From Frigoribacterium sp. ACAM 257 (lineage in GTDB: Bacteria > Actinomycetota > Actinomycetes > Actinomycetales > Microbacteriaceae), in assembly GCF_007954365.1 (NCBI RefSeq), contig NZ_VOLO01000001.1:1240001-1304000 (forward strand): DNA of 64,000 nucleotides. The letters run 5' to 3'. The notes beneath the pieces are model-generated. The model worked only from the letters and a program-made list of their open reading frames with translations, had not been told where the DNA came from and did no database searches. Within the stretch, counting starts at the first letter, position 1, and every line of letters begins with the position of its first letter. The translations under genes were made by a program, and so were the position numbers. This document shows, piece by piece, positions 50,545 through 58,501 of this stretch.

Positions 50545-52320
50545 ATGAGCGACACCACCGAGAACGACACGATCGACGCCGATGCACCCGAGATCGGTCC
50601 GACCTTCTCGGACCTGGGTCTCAGCGACCAGGTGCTCAAGGCGATCAAGGAGATCGGCTACGAGACCCCGTCCGCCATCCAGGCGGCCACCATCCCCACC
50701 CTGCTCGGCGGACGCGACGTCGTCGGCCTGGCCCAGACCGGCACCGGCAAGACGGCGGCGTTCGCGCTGCCGATCCTGTCCCGCCTCGACGTCTCGGCCA
50801 AGAAGCCGCAGGCCCTCGTCCTCTCGCCGACGCGCGAGCTGGCCCTGCAGGTCTGCGAGGCGTTCGAGCAGTTCGCCAGCGGCATGCGCGGCGTCCACGT
50901 GCTGCCCGTCTACGGCGGCCAGGCCTACGGCGTCCAGCTGAGCGCTCTGCGCCGCGGCGTCCACGTCGTCGTCGGCACGCCCGGCCGCATCATGGACCAC
51001 CTGGCCAAGGGCACCCTCGACCTGAGCGAGCTCAAGTACCTCGTGCTCGACGAGGCCGACGAGATGCTCAAGATGGGCTTCGCAGAAGACGTCGAGACGA
51101 TCCTCGCCGACACCCCCGACGACAAGCAGGTCGCGCTCTTCTCCGCGACGATGCCGCCCCAGATCCGTCGCATCTCGAAGCAGTACCTGAACGACGCCGA
51201 AGAGATCACGGTCAAGGCCAAGACCACGACCTCGGTCAACACGACCCAGCGCTACCTGATGGTGTCGTACCCGCAGAAGGTCGACGCCCTCACGCGCATC
51301 CTCGAGGTCGAGGCCTTCGAGGGCATGATCATCTTCGTCCGCACGAAGAGCGAGACCGAGACCCTCGCCGAGAAGCTGCGCGCCCGCGGCTACACCGCCG
51401 CCGCGATCAGCGGCGACGTGGCCCAGGCCCAGCGCGAGCGCACGGTCGGCCAGCTCAAGAGCGGCAAGCTCGACATCCTCGTCGCGACCGACGTCGCCGC
51501 CCGCGGCCTCGACGTCGACCGCATCACCCACGTCGTCAACTACGACCTCCCGATCGACACCGAGTCGTACGTGCACCGCATCGGCCGCACGGGTCGCGCC
51601 GGACGCAGCGGCGCGGCGATCAGCTTCGTCACCCCCCGTGAGCGCCGCCTCCTCGGCGCCATCGAGAAGGCGACGCGCCAGCCGCTGACGCAGATGCAGC
51701 TGCCCACCCTCGAAGACGTGAACGTCACGCGCCTCGCGCGCTTCGACGACCAGATCACGGAGGCGCTCGCCCAGGAGGCGCGGATCAGCGCGTTCCGCGA
51801 CATCATCGGCCACTACGTCGAGCACCACGACGTGCCCGAGGCCGACGTCGCCGCTGCCCTCGCCGTCGTCGCCCAGGGCGAGACGCCCCTGCTGCTCGAC
51901 CCGGCCGACGAGCGTCCCGCCCGTCGGGACGACCGTCCGGCGCGCGACGACCGCAGCTCGGGCTCGCGTGACGATCGTGGCGGGCGCGCCGACCGTGGCG
52001 ACCGTGCCGAGCGCGGCCCCCGCACCTCGAAGCCGATGACCGCCTACCGCATCGAGGTCGGCCGTCGTCAGCGCGTCGAGCCCCGTCAGATCGTGGGTGC
52101 CCTCGCCAACGAGGGCGGCCTCAGCCGGGACGACTTCGGTGCGATCCAGATCCGCCCCGACTTCTCGATCGTCGAGCTCGCCTCCGACATCAGCCGCGAC
52201 ATGCTCGACCGTCTGGTCGACACCCGCATCAGCGGCACCCTGATCGAGATCAAGCCGGACCGTCGCAGCGGCGGCGCGCCCCGTCGCGACGCCGACCGCG
52301 ACCGCAAGCCCCGCTACTAG
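50545..52320 (+). CDS. deaD: DEAD-box ATP-dependent RNA helicase
   Basis: 591 residues. Q motif FSDLGLSDQVLKAI (about 24), Walker A AQTGTGKT (about 68), DEAD box VLDEADEM (about 170), SAT motif (about 206) and HRIGRTGR (about 347) are all intact. The C-terminus has an Arg/Asp-rich linker (about 455-490) and a DbpA-like RNA-binding domain (TAYRIEVGRRQRVEPRQIVGAL onward). It remodels RNA in ribosome assembly, decay or cold adaptation, like CsdA/DeaD. It ends 5 bases before a GGCTGC repeat and 52 bases before a long hairpin that may end its transcript. Confidence 0.93.
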   Translation: MSDTTENDTIDADAPEIGPTFSDLGLSDQVLKAIKEIGYETPSAIQAATIPTLLGGRDVVGLAQTGTGKTAAFALPILSRLDVSAKKPQALVLSPTRELALQVCEAFEQFASGMRGVHVLPVYGGQAYGVQLSALRRGVHVVVGTPGRIMDHLAKGTLDLSELKYLVLDEADEMLKMGFAEDVETILADTPDDKQVALFSATMPPQIRRISKQYLNDAEEITVKAKTTTSVNTTQRYLMVSYPQKVDALTRILEVEAFEGMIIFVRTKSETETLAEKLRARGYTAAAISGDVAQAQRERTVGQLKSGKLDILVATDVAARGLDVDRITHVVNYDLPIDTESYVHRIGRTGRAGRSGAAISFVTPRERRLLGAIEKATRQPLTQMQLPTLEDVNVTRLARFDDQITEALAQEARISAFRDIIGHYVEHHDVPEADVAAALAVVAQGETPLLLDPADERPARRDDRPARDDRSSGSRDDRGGRADRGDRAERGPRTSKPMTAYRIEVGRRQRVEPRQIVGALANEGGLSRDDFGAIQIRPDFSIVELASDISRDMLDRLVDTRISGTLIEIKPDRRSGGAPRRDADRDRKPRY

Positions 52321-52325
52321 CCGCT

Positions 52326-52367
52326 GGCTGCGGCTGCGGCTGCGGCTGCGGCTGCGGCTGCGGCTGC
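52326..52367. repeat. GGCTGC hexanucleotide repeat
   Basis: Seven perfect units directly behind the DEAD-box gene stop. Confidence 0.95.
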
Positions 52368-52372
52368 ACGAA

Positions 52373-52430
52373 ACACGCGTAAAGGGACAAGACACCTCCG
52401 GGCCCGAGGGTGTTTTGTCCCTTTACGTGT
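52373..52430. repeat. 58-bp long hairpin behind deaD
   Basis: Arms beginning ACACGCGTAAAGGGACAA and ending TTGTCCCTTTACGTGT pair over about 22 bases with few mismatches around a GC-rich loop. It is notably A/T-richer than its surroundings. It may terminate deaD, though no U run follows. Confidence 0.85.
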
Positions 52431-52552
52431 ATCTCTCCCCCCTGATGCCGACGAGAGCAGAGGTCGCGACGCGGGCGGGGGCGGGGGCGGCACGAGCGCT
52501 GGAGTCGGGGCGCCGCGCGGGCACGAGCGCAGGAGGCGCAGCGCGCGGCGAC

Positions 52553-52906
52553 CTACGCGGCGCGCTGCCGGCGCGCGCGCATCTGGCGCCGCACGAACTG
52601 GATCACGGCGAGCACCACCATCGCGGGGACGAGCACCGACAACAGGCCGCTGAGCCCGTTCTCGAGCATCCCGAGCGAGACCGTGTCGTCGGTCACCTGA
52701 CGGGCGCCGACGAGCAGCGCGACGCCCAGGAGCGCCGTGACGAGCGACAGCACGGCGGCGAGGCCGAAGACCCTCAGACCGTCGCCGCGCACGATCTGGA
52801 CGAGCCCGTCGAGCAGGAACGACCCGATCAGCGGCAGCGCGACCGCGAGCAACAGGACCCCCACGATCATCAGCAGCAGGCCCAGCAGGCCGGTGACGTC
52901 GAACAC
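52553..52906 (-). CDS. Small membrane protein, 117 aa
   Basis: 117 residues with three hydrophobic segments (about 4-38, 46-72 and 84-105) and a basic C-terminus (RRQMRARRQRAA), so the tail is probably inside. Not recognised. GTG 52906 is chosen because it follows GAGGGGGG at ribosome-site distance and starts just before the first helix; the frame is open further upstream but runs through the next, opposite gene. It is divergent from the 53096 gene across a 190-base spacer in which I see no clear operator. Confidence 0.6.
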   Translation of the reverse strand: MFDVTGLLGLLLMIVGVLLLAVALPLIGSFLLDGLVQIVRGDGLRVFGLAAVLSLVTALLGVALLVGARQVTDDTVSLGMLENGLSGLLSVLVPAMVVLAVIQFVRRQMRARRQRAA

Positions 52907-53095
52907 ACGACCCCCCTCTCGTCGGAGCGACCCTAGCGACGTGGTCTGGGCGGCTCCTGCCGTCCAGCCGTGAGCGAGCCCTGGGGCACGACCCGCTCCT
53001 CCTCGTGCCTCGACCCGAAATGGGGCTGCCCGCCGCCGGGTGACGATCGGTAGGAAAGAGGGGCGCCGGCGCGGACGCCGCGCAGGGGAGAAGAC

Positions 53096-53989
53096 ATGCC
53101 GCTCGGGGGCCCGGGACCACGTGACTGGTCGCCGACGCGATCGGACGAGCCTGCCGCCGCGCGCCGTGTGCCGCAGTGGGCGTCGACGACGACCGCGACG
53201 ACACGAGGAGGCGCCTGGTCGCTGCCGAGGAGGCGCTCGCCGTCCCTCGGGCTGGCCACGATCTCGTTCCTGACGGGCGTCCTCGCGCTCGGCGTGATGC
53301 TGCTGCAGCCGGCGAACGACCAGACGACCCACGGCTTCTTCCCGTCGACGGTCGGGGTGACGGCGATCGTGACGGGCGTGCAGGTGCTGAGGAGGGGCCT
53401 CGACGGGAACGTCCTTCCGCGGTTCCTGGCGCGAGCCGGCATCCTGCTCGGCGGTCTCGGGTCGGCTGCCGTCGCCTGGACCCTGGTCGCTTTCCTCGTG
53501 CTGCCACTCGGCGTCACGCTGCCCGCCCTGCCCACGAGCCTCGCGACCTGGCTTCCGGCGTCCGGCGCGTCCTTCCTCGGGCCTGCCCCGCTCGGTGCGC
53601 TGCCGGTCGAGGGCGGAGCGGCCGAGGGCGCCGCCGCGCCCGTCGAGCCCATCGGCCAGGAAGTGCTCCCCGCCCAGCCGCTCGCCCCGACGACAGCGGA
53701 GGACGAGGCGCTCGAGCTGAGCCGGGCCGCCGGCACGTTGGCGTTCGTCCTCGGCGAGATCCGTCCGGCCGGCTCCCCGTGGCCGGACCACCTCCTCCTG
53801 ACGACCTCGCCCGGACCGGTCGGGGTGTCGTCGCCCGACGGCACCGCGCTCGTCACGCTGCCCGCGGGCACACAGCTCGTCTACTCGGTCACCTCGGACC
53901 GGTCCGTCTACGCCGTCGACCTGGTCGGGGGCGGGTTCGGCCGCACCGTGCACTACGACTCGGCGGCCGGGGTGGTCACGACGGGCTGA
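53096..53989 (+). CDS. Membrane protein of unknown function, 297 aa
   Basis: 297 residues. A basic, Pro/Arg/Thr-rich cytoplasmic start (1-50) is followed by three hydrophobic segments (about 53-75, 83-98 and 113-140), then an Ala/Pro-rich stretch and an extracellular C-terminal domain with repeated short strands (LLLTTSPGPVGV, ALVTLPAGTQLVYSVTS, VYAVDLVGG). No family is recognised. A GGGGAGAAG ribosome site precedes the ATG. It may be cotranscribed with the following small membrane protein gene. Confidence 0.6.
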   Translation: MPLGGPGPRDWSPTRSDEPAAARRVPQWASTTTATTRGGAWSLPRRRSPSLGLATISFLTGVLALGVMLLQPANDQTTHGFFPSTVGVTAIVTGVQVLRRGLDGNVLPRFLARAGILLGGLGSAAVAWTLVAFLVLPLGVTLPALPTSLATWLPASGASFLGPAPLGALPVEGGAAEGAAAPVEPIGQEVLPAQPLAPTTAEDEALELSRAAGTLAFVLGEIRPAGSPWPDHLLLTTSPGPVGVSSPDGTALVTLPAGTQLVYSVTSDRSVYAVDLVGGGFGRTVHYDSAAGVVTTG

Positions 53990-54089
53990 GGACCGGCCGT
54001 GACCGGGGACAATGGTCATGCGACGACGCTCGTCGCGTCTGCCCGCCTGCATGCCCGCCCCGCCCCGCCCCGATCCCGTGAGGACCGCC

Positions 54090-54446
54090 GTGAACACACA
54101 GCCCGAGGGCGTGCCCGCCCTGTTCGGCATCGTCCAGCTGGCCCTGACTCTCGGGGCCGTCGTGCCGCTGGCCGTGGCCGTGCTCGCCGTCGTGCTCTTC
54201 GTGCCGAGGCAGCGCAGGCGCACGACCGCGGACGACGCCCGCCGACTGCACGACCTGGCTCGTGTCGCCCTGCTCGGCTCCGGCCTAGCAGCCGCGGCGC
54301 TGCTCATCGGGCGTCTCGTGACGTCGGCGTCGGGGGGCGCCTCCTTCGTGTCGGGGGTGTCGTCGCCCCTGCTCGTGGTCGCGGTGCTGACGGTGGTCGT
54401 CTCCGGGGTGCTGTTCTTCGTGGTGGCGCCGAGGCCTCGCGACTGA
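54090..54446 (+). CDS. Small membrane protein, 118 aa
   Basis: 118 residues with about three hydrophobic segments (about 9-36, 58-75 and 88-112) separated by a short Arg-rich loop (RQRRRTT). Not recognised. GTG 54090 is chosen because GAGGACC precedes it and the hydrophobic core begins soon after; ATGs at 54012 and 54018 in frame would add an Arg/Pro-rich stretch with a possible -10 (GACAAT, 54008-54013) overlapping them. The protein ends 46 bases before palindrome E2. Confidence 0.55.
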   Translation: MNTQPEGVPALFGIVQLALTLGAVVPLAVAVLAVVLFVPRQRRRTTADDARRLHDLARVALLGSGLAAAALLIGRLVTSASGGASFVSGVSSPLLVVAVLTVVVSGVLFFVVAPRPRD

Positions 54447-54491
54447 GGGTGGCCACGGTGGCCAACCGCGGACGCGGCCGGCGCCGCACCG

Positions 54492-54545
54492 ACGCGAAAG
54501 CGACAACCCGCCGCGATACATCACGTCGCTTTGTCGCCATCGCGT
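54492..54545. repeat. 54-bp palindrome, copy E2
   Basis: Arms 54492-54517 and 54520-54545 pair over 26 bases with about six mismatches; key words are GCGAAAGCGACAA and CACGTCGCTTTGTCGC. Confidence 0.85.
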
Positions 54546-54564
54546 CGTCTCGCAGCGGCGAGGG

Positions 54565-54744
54565 CACGCGAAGCTGCTCGCGAACCGGCAGCGAGACGCC
54601 CGCCACGATGCCGAGCTGACGCGGGCGGGCTGGCGCGTCGTCCGCGTCTGGGAGCACGATCCCGTCGAGGTCGCGCTGGCGACCGTCGAGGCCGTTCTCA
54701 TCACCGCCGCGGCCGAAGCCGCAGCGAGGCGCAAGACGACGTGA
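54565..54744 (+). pseudogene. vsr: C-terminal remnant of a Vsr-type mismatch endonuclease
   Basis: The frame from 54565 to the TGA at 54742-54744 gives 59 residues that match the C-terminal half of Vsr (very short patch repair) endonucleases: HAKLLANRQRD, a short helix, then AGWRVVRVWEHDP. This is the family pattern K-x3-N-x3-D ... L-x3-GW-x-V-x2-WE. The catalytic N-terminal half and any start codon are absent; upstream the sequence passes directly into palindrome E2, and the stop codon lies inside palindrome E3. Vsr normally accompanies a cytosine methyltransferase, none of which is in the window. So this is the rest of a lost gene, perhaps from a former restriction-modification locus. Confidence 0.75.
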
Positions 54745-54792
54745 GAGCGACAAGGCGACGTGATCTTCCACGTCGCTTTGTCGCTCTCGCGT
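54739..54792. repeat. 54-bp palindrome, copy E3
   Basis: The best-paired copy: 24-base arms (54739-54762 and 54769-54792) with two mismatches and a six-base loop. It ends 3 bases before the stop of the minus-strand nuclease-helicase gene, so it may also end that transcript. Confidence 0.9.
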
Positions 54793-54795
54793 CGC

Positions 54796-57700
54796 CTAGC
54801 CCGGCTGGCCGCCCTCGACGAGCTCGATGAACCGCGACAACAGCCCGAGCCCCGCGATCGACGTCGGCATCGACGACGCCAGCGCCGGCGAGTGCACGAG
54901 CCATGCCGCCCACTTCGCCCGCGAGATCGCCACGTTCAGCCGGTTCGGCATCAGCAGGAAGTCGAGCCCGCGCGGGATGTCGGCCGCGGACGACGCGGCG
55001 AGCGACACGATCGCGACGACCGCCTCCCTGCCCTGGAACAGGTCGACCGTGCCCACGGTCGTGCCGGCGTGGCCCGCCTCGTCGAGCAGCTCGCGGATCA
55101 CCGCGCCCTGCGCATTGTAGGGCGCGACGACGATGACGTCGTCGTCGGTCAAGGAGCGGGTGCCGTGCTCGTCGGTCCAGCGGCGGCCGACGACGTCGCG
55201 CACCAGCTCGACGACCCGCTCGGCCTCGTCGACCGACGACGTCGTGTCGCCCGCGTGCACGACGGGCGCGACGTGCAGCCCGGGCTCGACGCCCTCGAGC
55301 AGCCTCGACGGAGCGCGGGACTCGAGCTGCCCCGCGTACGAGAGCCGCGACACCGTCGCGGTCACCGCCGGGTGCATCCGGTACGTGCGCGACAGGAAGT
55401 ACCCGAGCTCGGCCGGCAGCACGTCGTGCCCGTCGGCCACCCAGCCGAGCGCCGACTCGTCGACCGGCTCCGGGTGCGAGCCCTGGCTCACCTGGGGCAG
55501 CTGCTGCGGATCGCCGAGCAGCAGGAGGCGCTGGGCGGCCACCGAGGAGGCGATGGTCGGGGCGAGCGAGAACTGCCCGGCCTCGTCGACCACCAGCAGG
55601 TCGAGCGATCGGCGAGCGATCGTGTCGCCGTTGGCGAAGGTCCACGCCGTGCCGCCGACGACGCCGCCGGTCTCGCCCGCCCCGCCGAGGAAGCCGGCCA
55701 CCGCGGCGCCGTCCTTGACCGGGGTCCAGGCCGCCGCCTCCAGCGCCTCGGCGTCGGTGCCCTTCTTGGGCACCTTGACGACGCGCGACGGGTCGACGCC
55801 CTTGGCCACGACGGCCTCGAGGAAATTCTCGACGACCGCGTGCGACTGCCCGACGACGCCGACGCGCCAGCCGTGCTCGGTCACGAGGCGGGCGACGACG
55901 TTCGAGCCGACGTAGGTCTTCCCCGTGCCGGGCGGCCCCTGCACGGCCAGGTACGAGTGGTCGAGGCCGAGCAGCGTCCGGGTCACGGCCGCGACGGTGT
56001 CGTCGCCGTCGACGGGCTCGACTCCCCCGCGCGGCGGCACCCGCCGCAGCAGGTCGAGAGCCGGGTCGGGTCGCATGGCCGGCAGCTCGTCGAGCAGGGC
56101 ACGGCCCCACTCGGAGATGGCCTCGGGCTGGGGAGCTGCCCGAGGCGGGGCGGCAGGCGTCAGCGCGAGCGGGAACTGATGATGCGGCTCCCCGCCGCTC
56201 GCCAACGACTCCTTGACGAGAAGGACGACGCTGTCGCCGTCCGCGTCGACCTCGAGCACCGTGGCGCGCGCGGTCGCTCCACGGAGGCCGGGGCCCGCCG
56301 CTCGGACGGTGGGCGGCAGCGGGGCGTCGTAGACGACGTGCGGCGACGGGCCGCCCGCGCTGAGGCGGCTGCCCGGCCCGAGCGAGCCGACGAGGCGCAG
56401 GTCGCGCGAGAGGGTGCGGGCACGCGGCAGCTTCTCCCAGTCGCGGACGACCTCGGCCCGCTCGACGACGAAGACGTCGCGGGTGTCGCCCCACTCGTCG
56501 ACCGGGCCTCGCAGGCGGTCGAAGTGCTCCTGCCAGAAGGTCTTGGCCTCACGCCGGTGGTAGTCGATCGCCGCCGCGGCGAGCGCCAGCGCCGTCTGGT
56601 CGGCGTCGCGGTCGAGCGGGTCGACCTCGGCGAGAAGGGCGGCGAGCTCGACGAAGACGGGGTCGGGCTCGGCCCTGACCCGCTCGTCGTCGACGAGCGG
56701 CAGCAGGTCGTCCGACGCGTCGACGTCGGCGTCCGTCGCGAAGCCGAGGAGCCAGTCGCGCAGGCGAAGCGTCGATCGGCAGTCGTACTCGTTGTAGTCG
56801 GCGACCTGGTCGAGCCGTGCCTGGCCGGACGGGTCACCGGCGCGCAGCGCGGTGATCGCCTCGACGTAGGCCGTGATGCTGTCGGCGGCGTTCACGACGC
56901 CCTCGTTGTCACGCAGGTCGGCCCCCATGTAGAGCGGCTCGAGCTTCTTGATCGAGTAGCTCCGCGAGCCGACCAGCAGCGCCTTCCGCACGATCGGGTA
57001 GAGGTCGACGAGGACGCCGTCGCGCAGGAGGTCGTCGACCTCCTCCTCGCCGACGCCGTGCCGGGAGGCCAGCGACAGCAGGTGCGTCCGCTCGTAGGAG
57101 GCGTAGTGGTAGATGTGCATGCCCGGGTGCGCTGCCCGTCGCTCGCGCACGAACGCGAGGAACTCGACGAGCGCACGCCGCTCTTCTCGAAGGTCGTGCG
57201 CCCAGAACGCCGTGAACCGTGCCTCCTGGTCGACGAGGCCGAAGAGGTAGTCGAGGCCCCAGGTGCTGCTGTCGCCCTCGGTGTAGAGCGGGTCGCCCTC
57301 GAAGTCGAAGAAGACGTCGCCGGGGTCGGGCGCGGGGATCGCGGCGAGCACCCCGGCGTCGACGAGCCGGACCTCTGGCCGTCCGTGCTCGCTCGCCAGC
57401 TGCAGCTGGGCCTGGCCCCGGAGGCGCGCGAGGGCGGCGCCGCCCACTCCCGGCACGCTGCCGGTGCTGACGGCCAGCTCGTCGATGCTGTGCACGCCGG
57501 CGTCGTTCAGCCGTGAGCGCTGCGAGAGCGTCAACCCGGCGACGAGAACGAGGTCGCGGTGCTGCTCGACCTGGGCCGAGCACTGTGAGCAGCGGCCACA
57601 CGCGGTGACGCCGGGGGCGCCCCAGCGAAGCGGCGACGTCGAGTGCACCCGCTCGGCCACCACAGCACGCAGCTGGGCCTGCTGGGCGCGGAACACCGGC

Positions 57701-58239
57701 GCGATGTCGGCGAGGTCGTGCGTCGACCGCGACCCGTCGCCGAGCACGAGGTGCACCTGCGAGCCCACCGGGATGCCGAGCGCCTCGATCTGCTCGGCAT
57801 AGGCCGCGAGCTGCAGCAGCGCGGGGATCTTGGCGTGCCGGGCCAGCTTCGTGTCGTAGACCTCGTACTCGCCGGCGTCGTTCCGCACCAGGAAGTCGCT
57901 GAAGCCGATGAACGCCCCGTCGAAGAACGTCGCCTGGTAGAGCACGTCGGCACCGGCCCGCATCGCTTCGGCGGCGGCATGCGCCGCCGCCGGGTACTCG
58001 TCGCGGGACGGCCGCTCGAACTCGACGACGTCGTGCGTCGCCCTCAGCTGCTCGAGGAACCGCACCTCGTGGTCGTCGCCGAGCCGCGCCGTGCGGTCGA
58101 GCATCGCGTCGGCCTCGTCGACCACCGCGTCGATCCGCCCCAGCTTCGCGTCGAGCCGTCGCAGGAAAGCCCACTCGCACGCGGCCCAGGTCGTGAGGTC
58201 GGTCGGGCTCGTCACCACGGTGTCGTCGGCGATGTAGAT
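54796..58239 (-). CDS. TM0106-type RecB-like nuclease / DEDD exonuclease / SF1 helicase
   Basis: About 1147 residues. N-terminal RecB-like nuclease with GFSDFLVR and EVYDTKLARH (about 125-150), followed by a Cys cluster CGRCSQC (about 222) as in iron-sulfur nucleases; a helix-hairpin part; a DEDD/RNase H-like exonuclease domain starting VFFDFEGDPLY (about 305); and a Dna2-type superfamily 1 helicase with Walker A QGPPGTGKT (about 770) and LLVVDEAGQ (about 880). This is the TM0106 family (TIGR03491), cellular role unsettled. It is divergent from the Wadjet operon. Homologous start would be an ATC codon with AGGAGG five bases upstream; the first normal start is GTG at 58218. Confidence 0.87.
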   Translation of the reverse strand: MYIADDTVVTSPTDLTTWAACEWAFLRRLDAKLGRIDAVVDEADAMLDRTARLGDDHEVRFLEQLRATHDVVEFERPSRDEYPAAAHAAAEAMRAGADVLYQATFFDGAFIGFSDFLVRNDAGEYEVYDTKLARHAKIPALLQLAAYAEQIEALGIPVGSQVHLVLGDGSRSTHDLADIAPVFRAQQAQLRAVVAERVHSTSPLRWGAPGVTACGRCSQCSAQVEQHRDLVLVAGLTLSQRSRLNDAGVHSIDELAVSTGSVPGVGGAALARLRGQAQLQLASEHGRPEVRLVDAGVLAAIPAPDPGDVFFDFEGDPLYTEGDSSTWGLDYLFGLVDQEARFTAFWAHDLREERRALVEFLAFVRERRAAHPGMHIYHYASYERTHLLSLASRHGVGEEEVDDLLRDGVLVDLYPIVRKALLVGSRSYSIKKLEPLYMGADLRDNEGVVNAADSITAYVEAITALRAGDPSGQARLDQVADYNEYDCRSTLRLRDWLLGFATDADVDASDDLLPLVDDERVRAEPDPVFVELAALLAEVDPLDRDADQTALALAAAAIDYHRREAKTFWQEHFDRLRGPVDEWGDTRDVFVVERAEVVRDWEKLPRARTLSRDLRLVGSLGPGSRLSAGGPSPHVVYDAPLPPTVRAAGPGLRGATARATVLEVDADGDSVVLLVKESLASGGEPHHQFPLALTPAAPPRAAPQPEAISEWGRALLDELPAMRPDPALDLLRRVPPRGGVEPVDGDDTVAAVTRTLLGLDHSYLAVQGPPGTGKTYVGSNVVARLVTEHGWRVGVVGQSHAVVENFLEAVVAKGVDPSRVVKVPKKGTDAEALEAAAWTPVKDGAAVAGFLGGAGETGGVVGGTAWTFANGDTIARRSLDLLVVDEAGQFSLAPTIASSVAAQRLLLLGDPQQLPQVSQGSHPEPVDESALGWVADGHDVLPAELGYFLSRTYRMHPAVTATVSRLSYAGQLESRAPSRLLEGVEPGLHVAPVVHAGDTTSSVDEAERVVELVRDVVGRRWTDEHGTRSLTDDDVIVVAPYNAQGAVIRELLDEAGHAGTTVGTVDLFQGREAVVAIVSLAASSAADIPRGLDFLLMPNRLNVAISRAKWAAWLVHSPALASSMPTSIAGLGLLSRFIELVEGGQPG

Positions 58240-58446
58240 GGGGGCCTCCTGCTCTGACCGGCTGGTCGCGGACGCCGCCGTCAGGCGCGTCGCGTTCCGA
58301 CGACGGTAGCGCGCGCCGCCGACACCAGGTCCCGGCCGGCGGCGCTCGGCCAGGTGCGGCGGGTTCCCGTATCCCTCAGCGGGCGGGCGCCCGCCCGCCG
58401 CCGGCGACGGGAGCCCGCCGAGGCCGGGCGCGCCGCCCACGCACGG

Positions 58447-58452
58447 TATCGT
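58447..58452 (+). promoter_or_regulatory. -10 box TATCGT of the Wadjet operon
   Basis: TATCGT lies 50 bases before the jetA start, which has its own AGGAGGGG ribosome site (58487-58494). So this operon is leadered. Confidence 0.4.
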
Positions 58453-58501
58453 CGTCCGTCGACATCGAGCACGGTCGGCACGGCTCAGGAGGGGACGAAC
58501 G

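Larger units (their letters stand above)
54447..54795. other. Spacer with two 54-bp palindromes and a vsr remnant
   Basis: About 350 bases between convergent genes. It is fully accounted for by palindrome E2, a vsr C-terminal fragment and palindrome E3. Confidence 0.75.
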
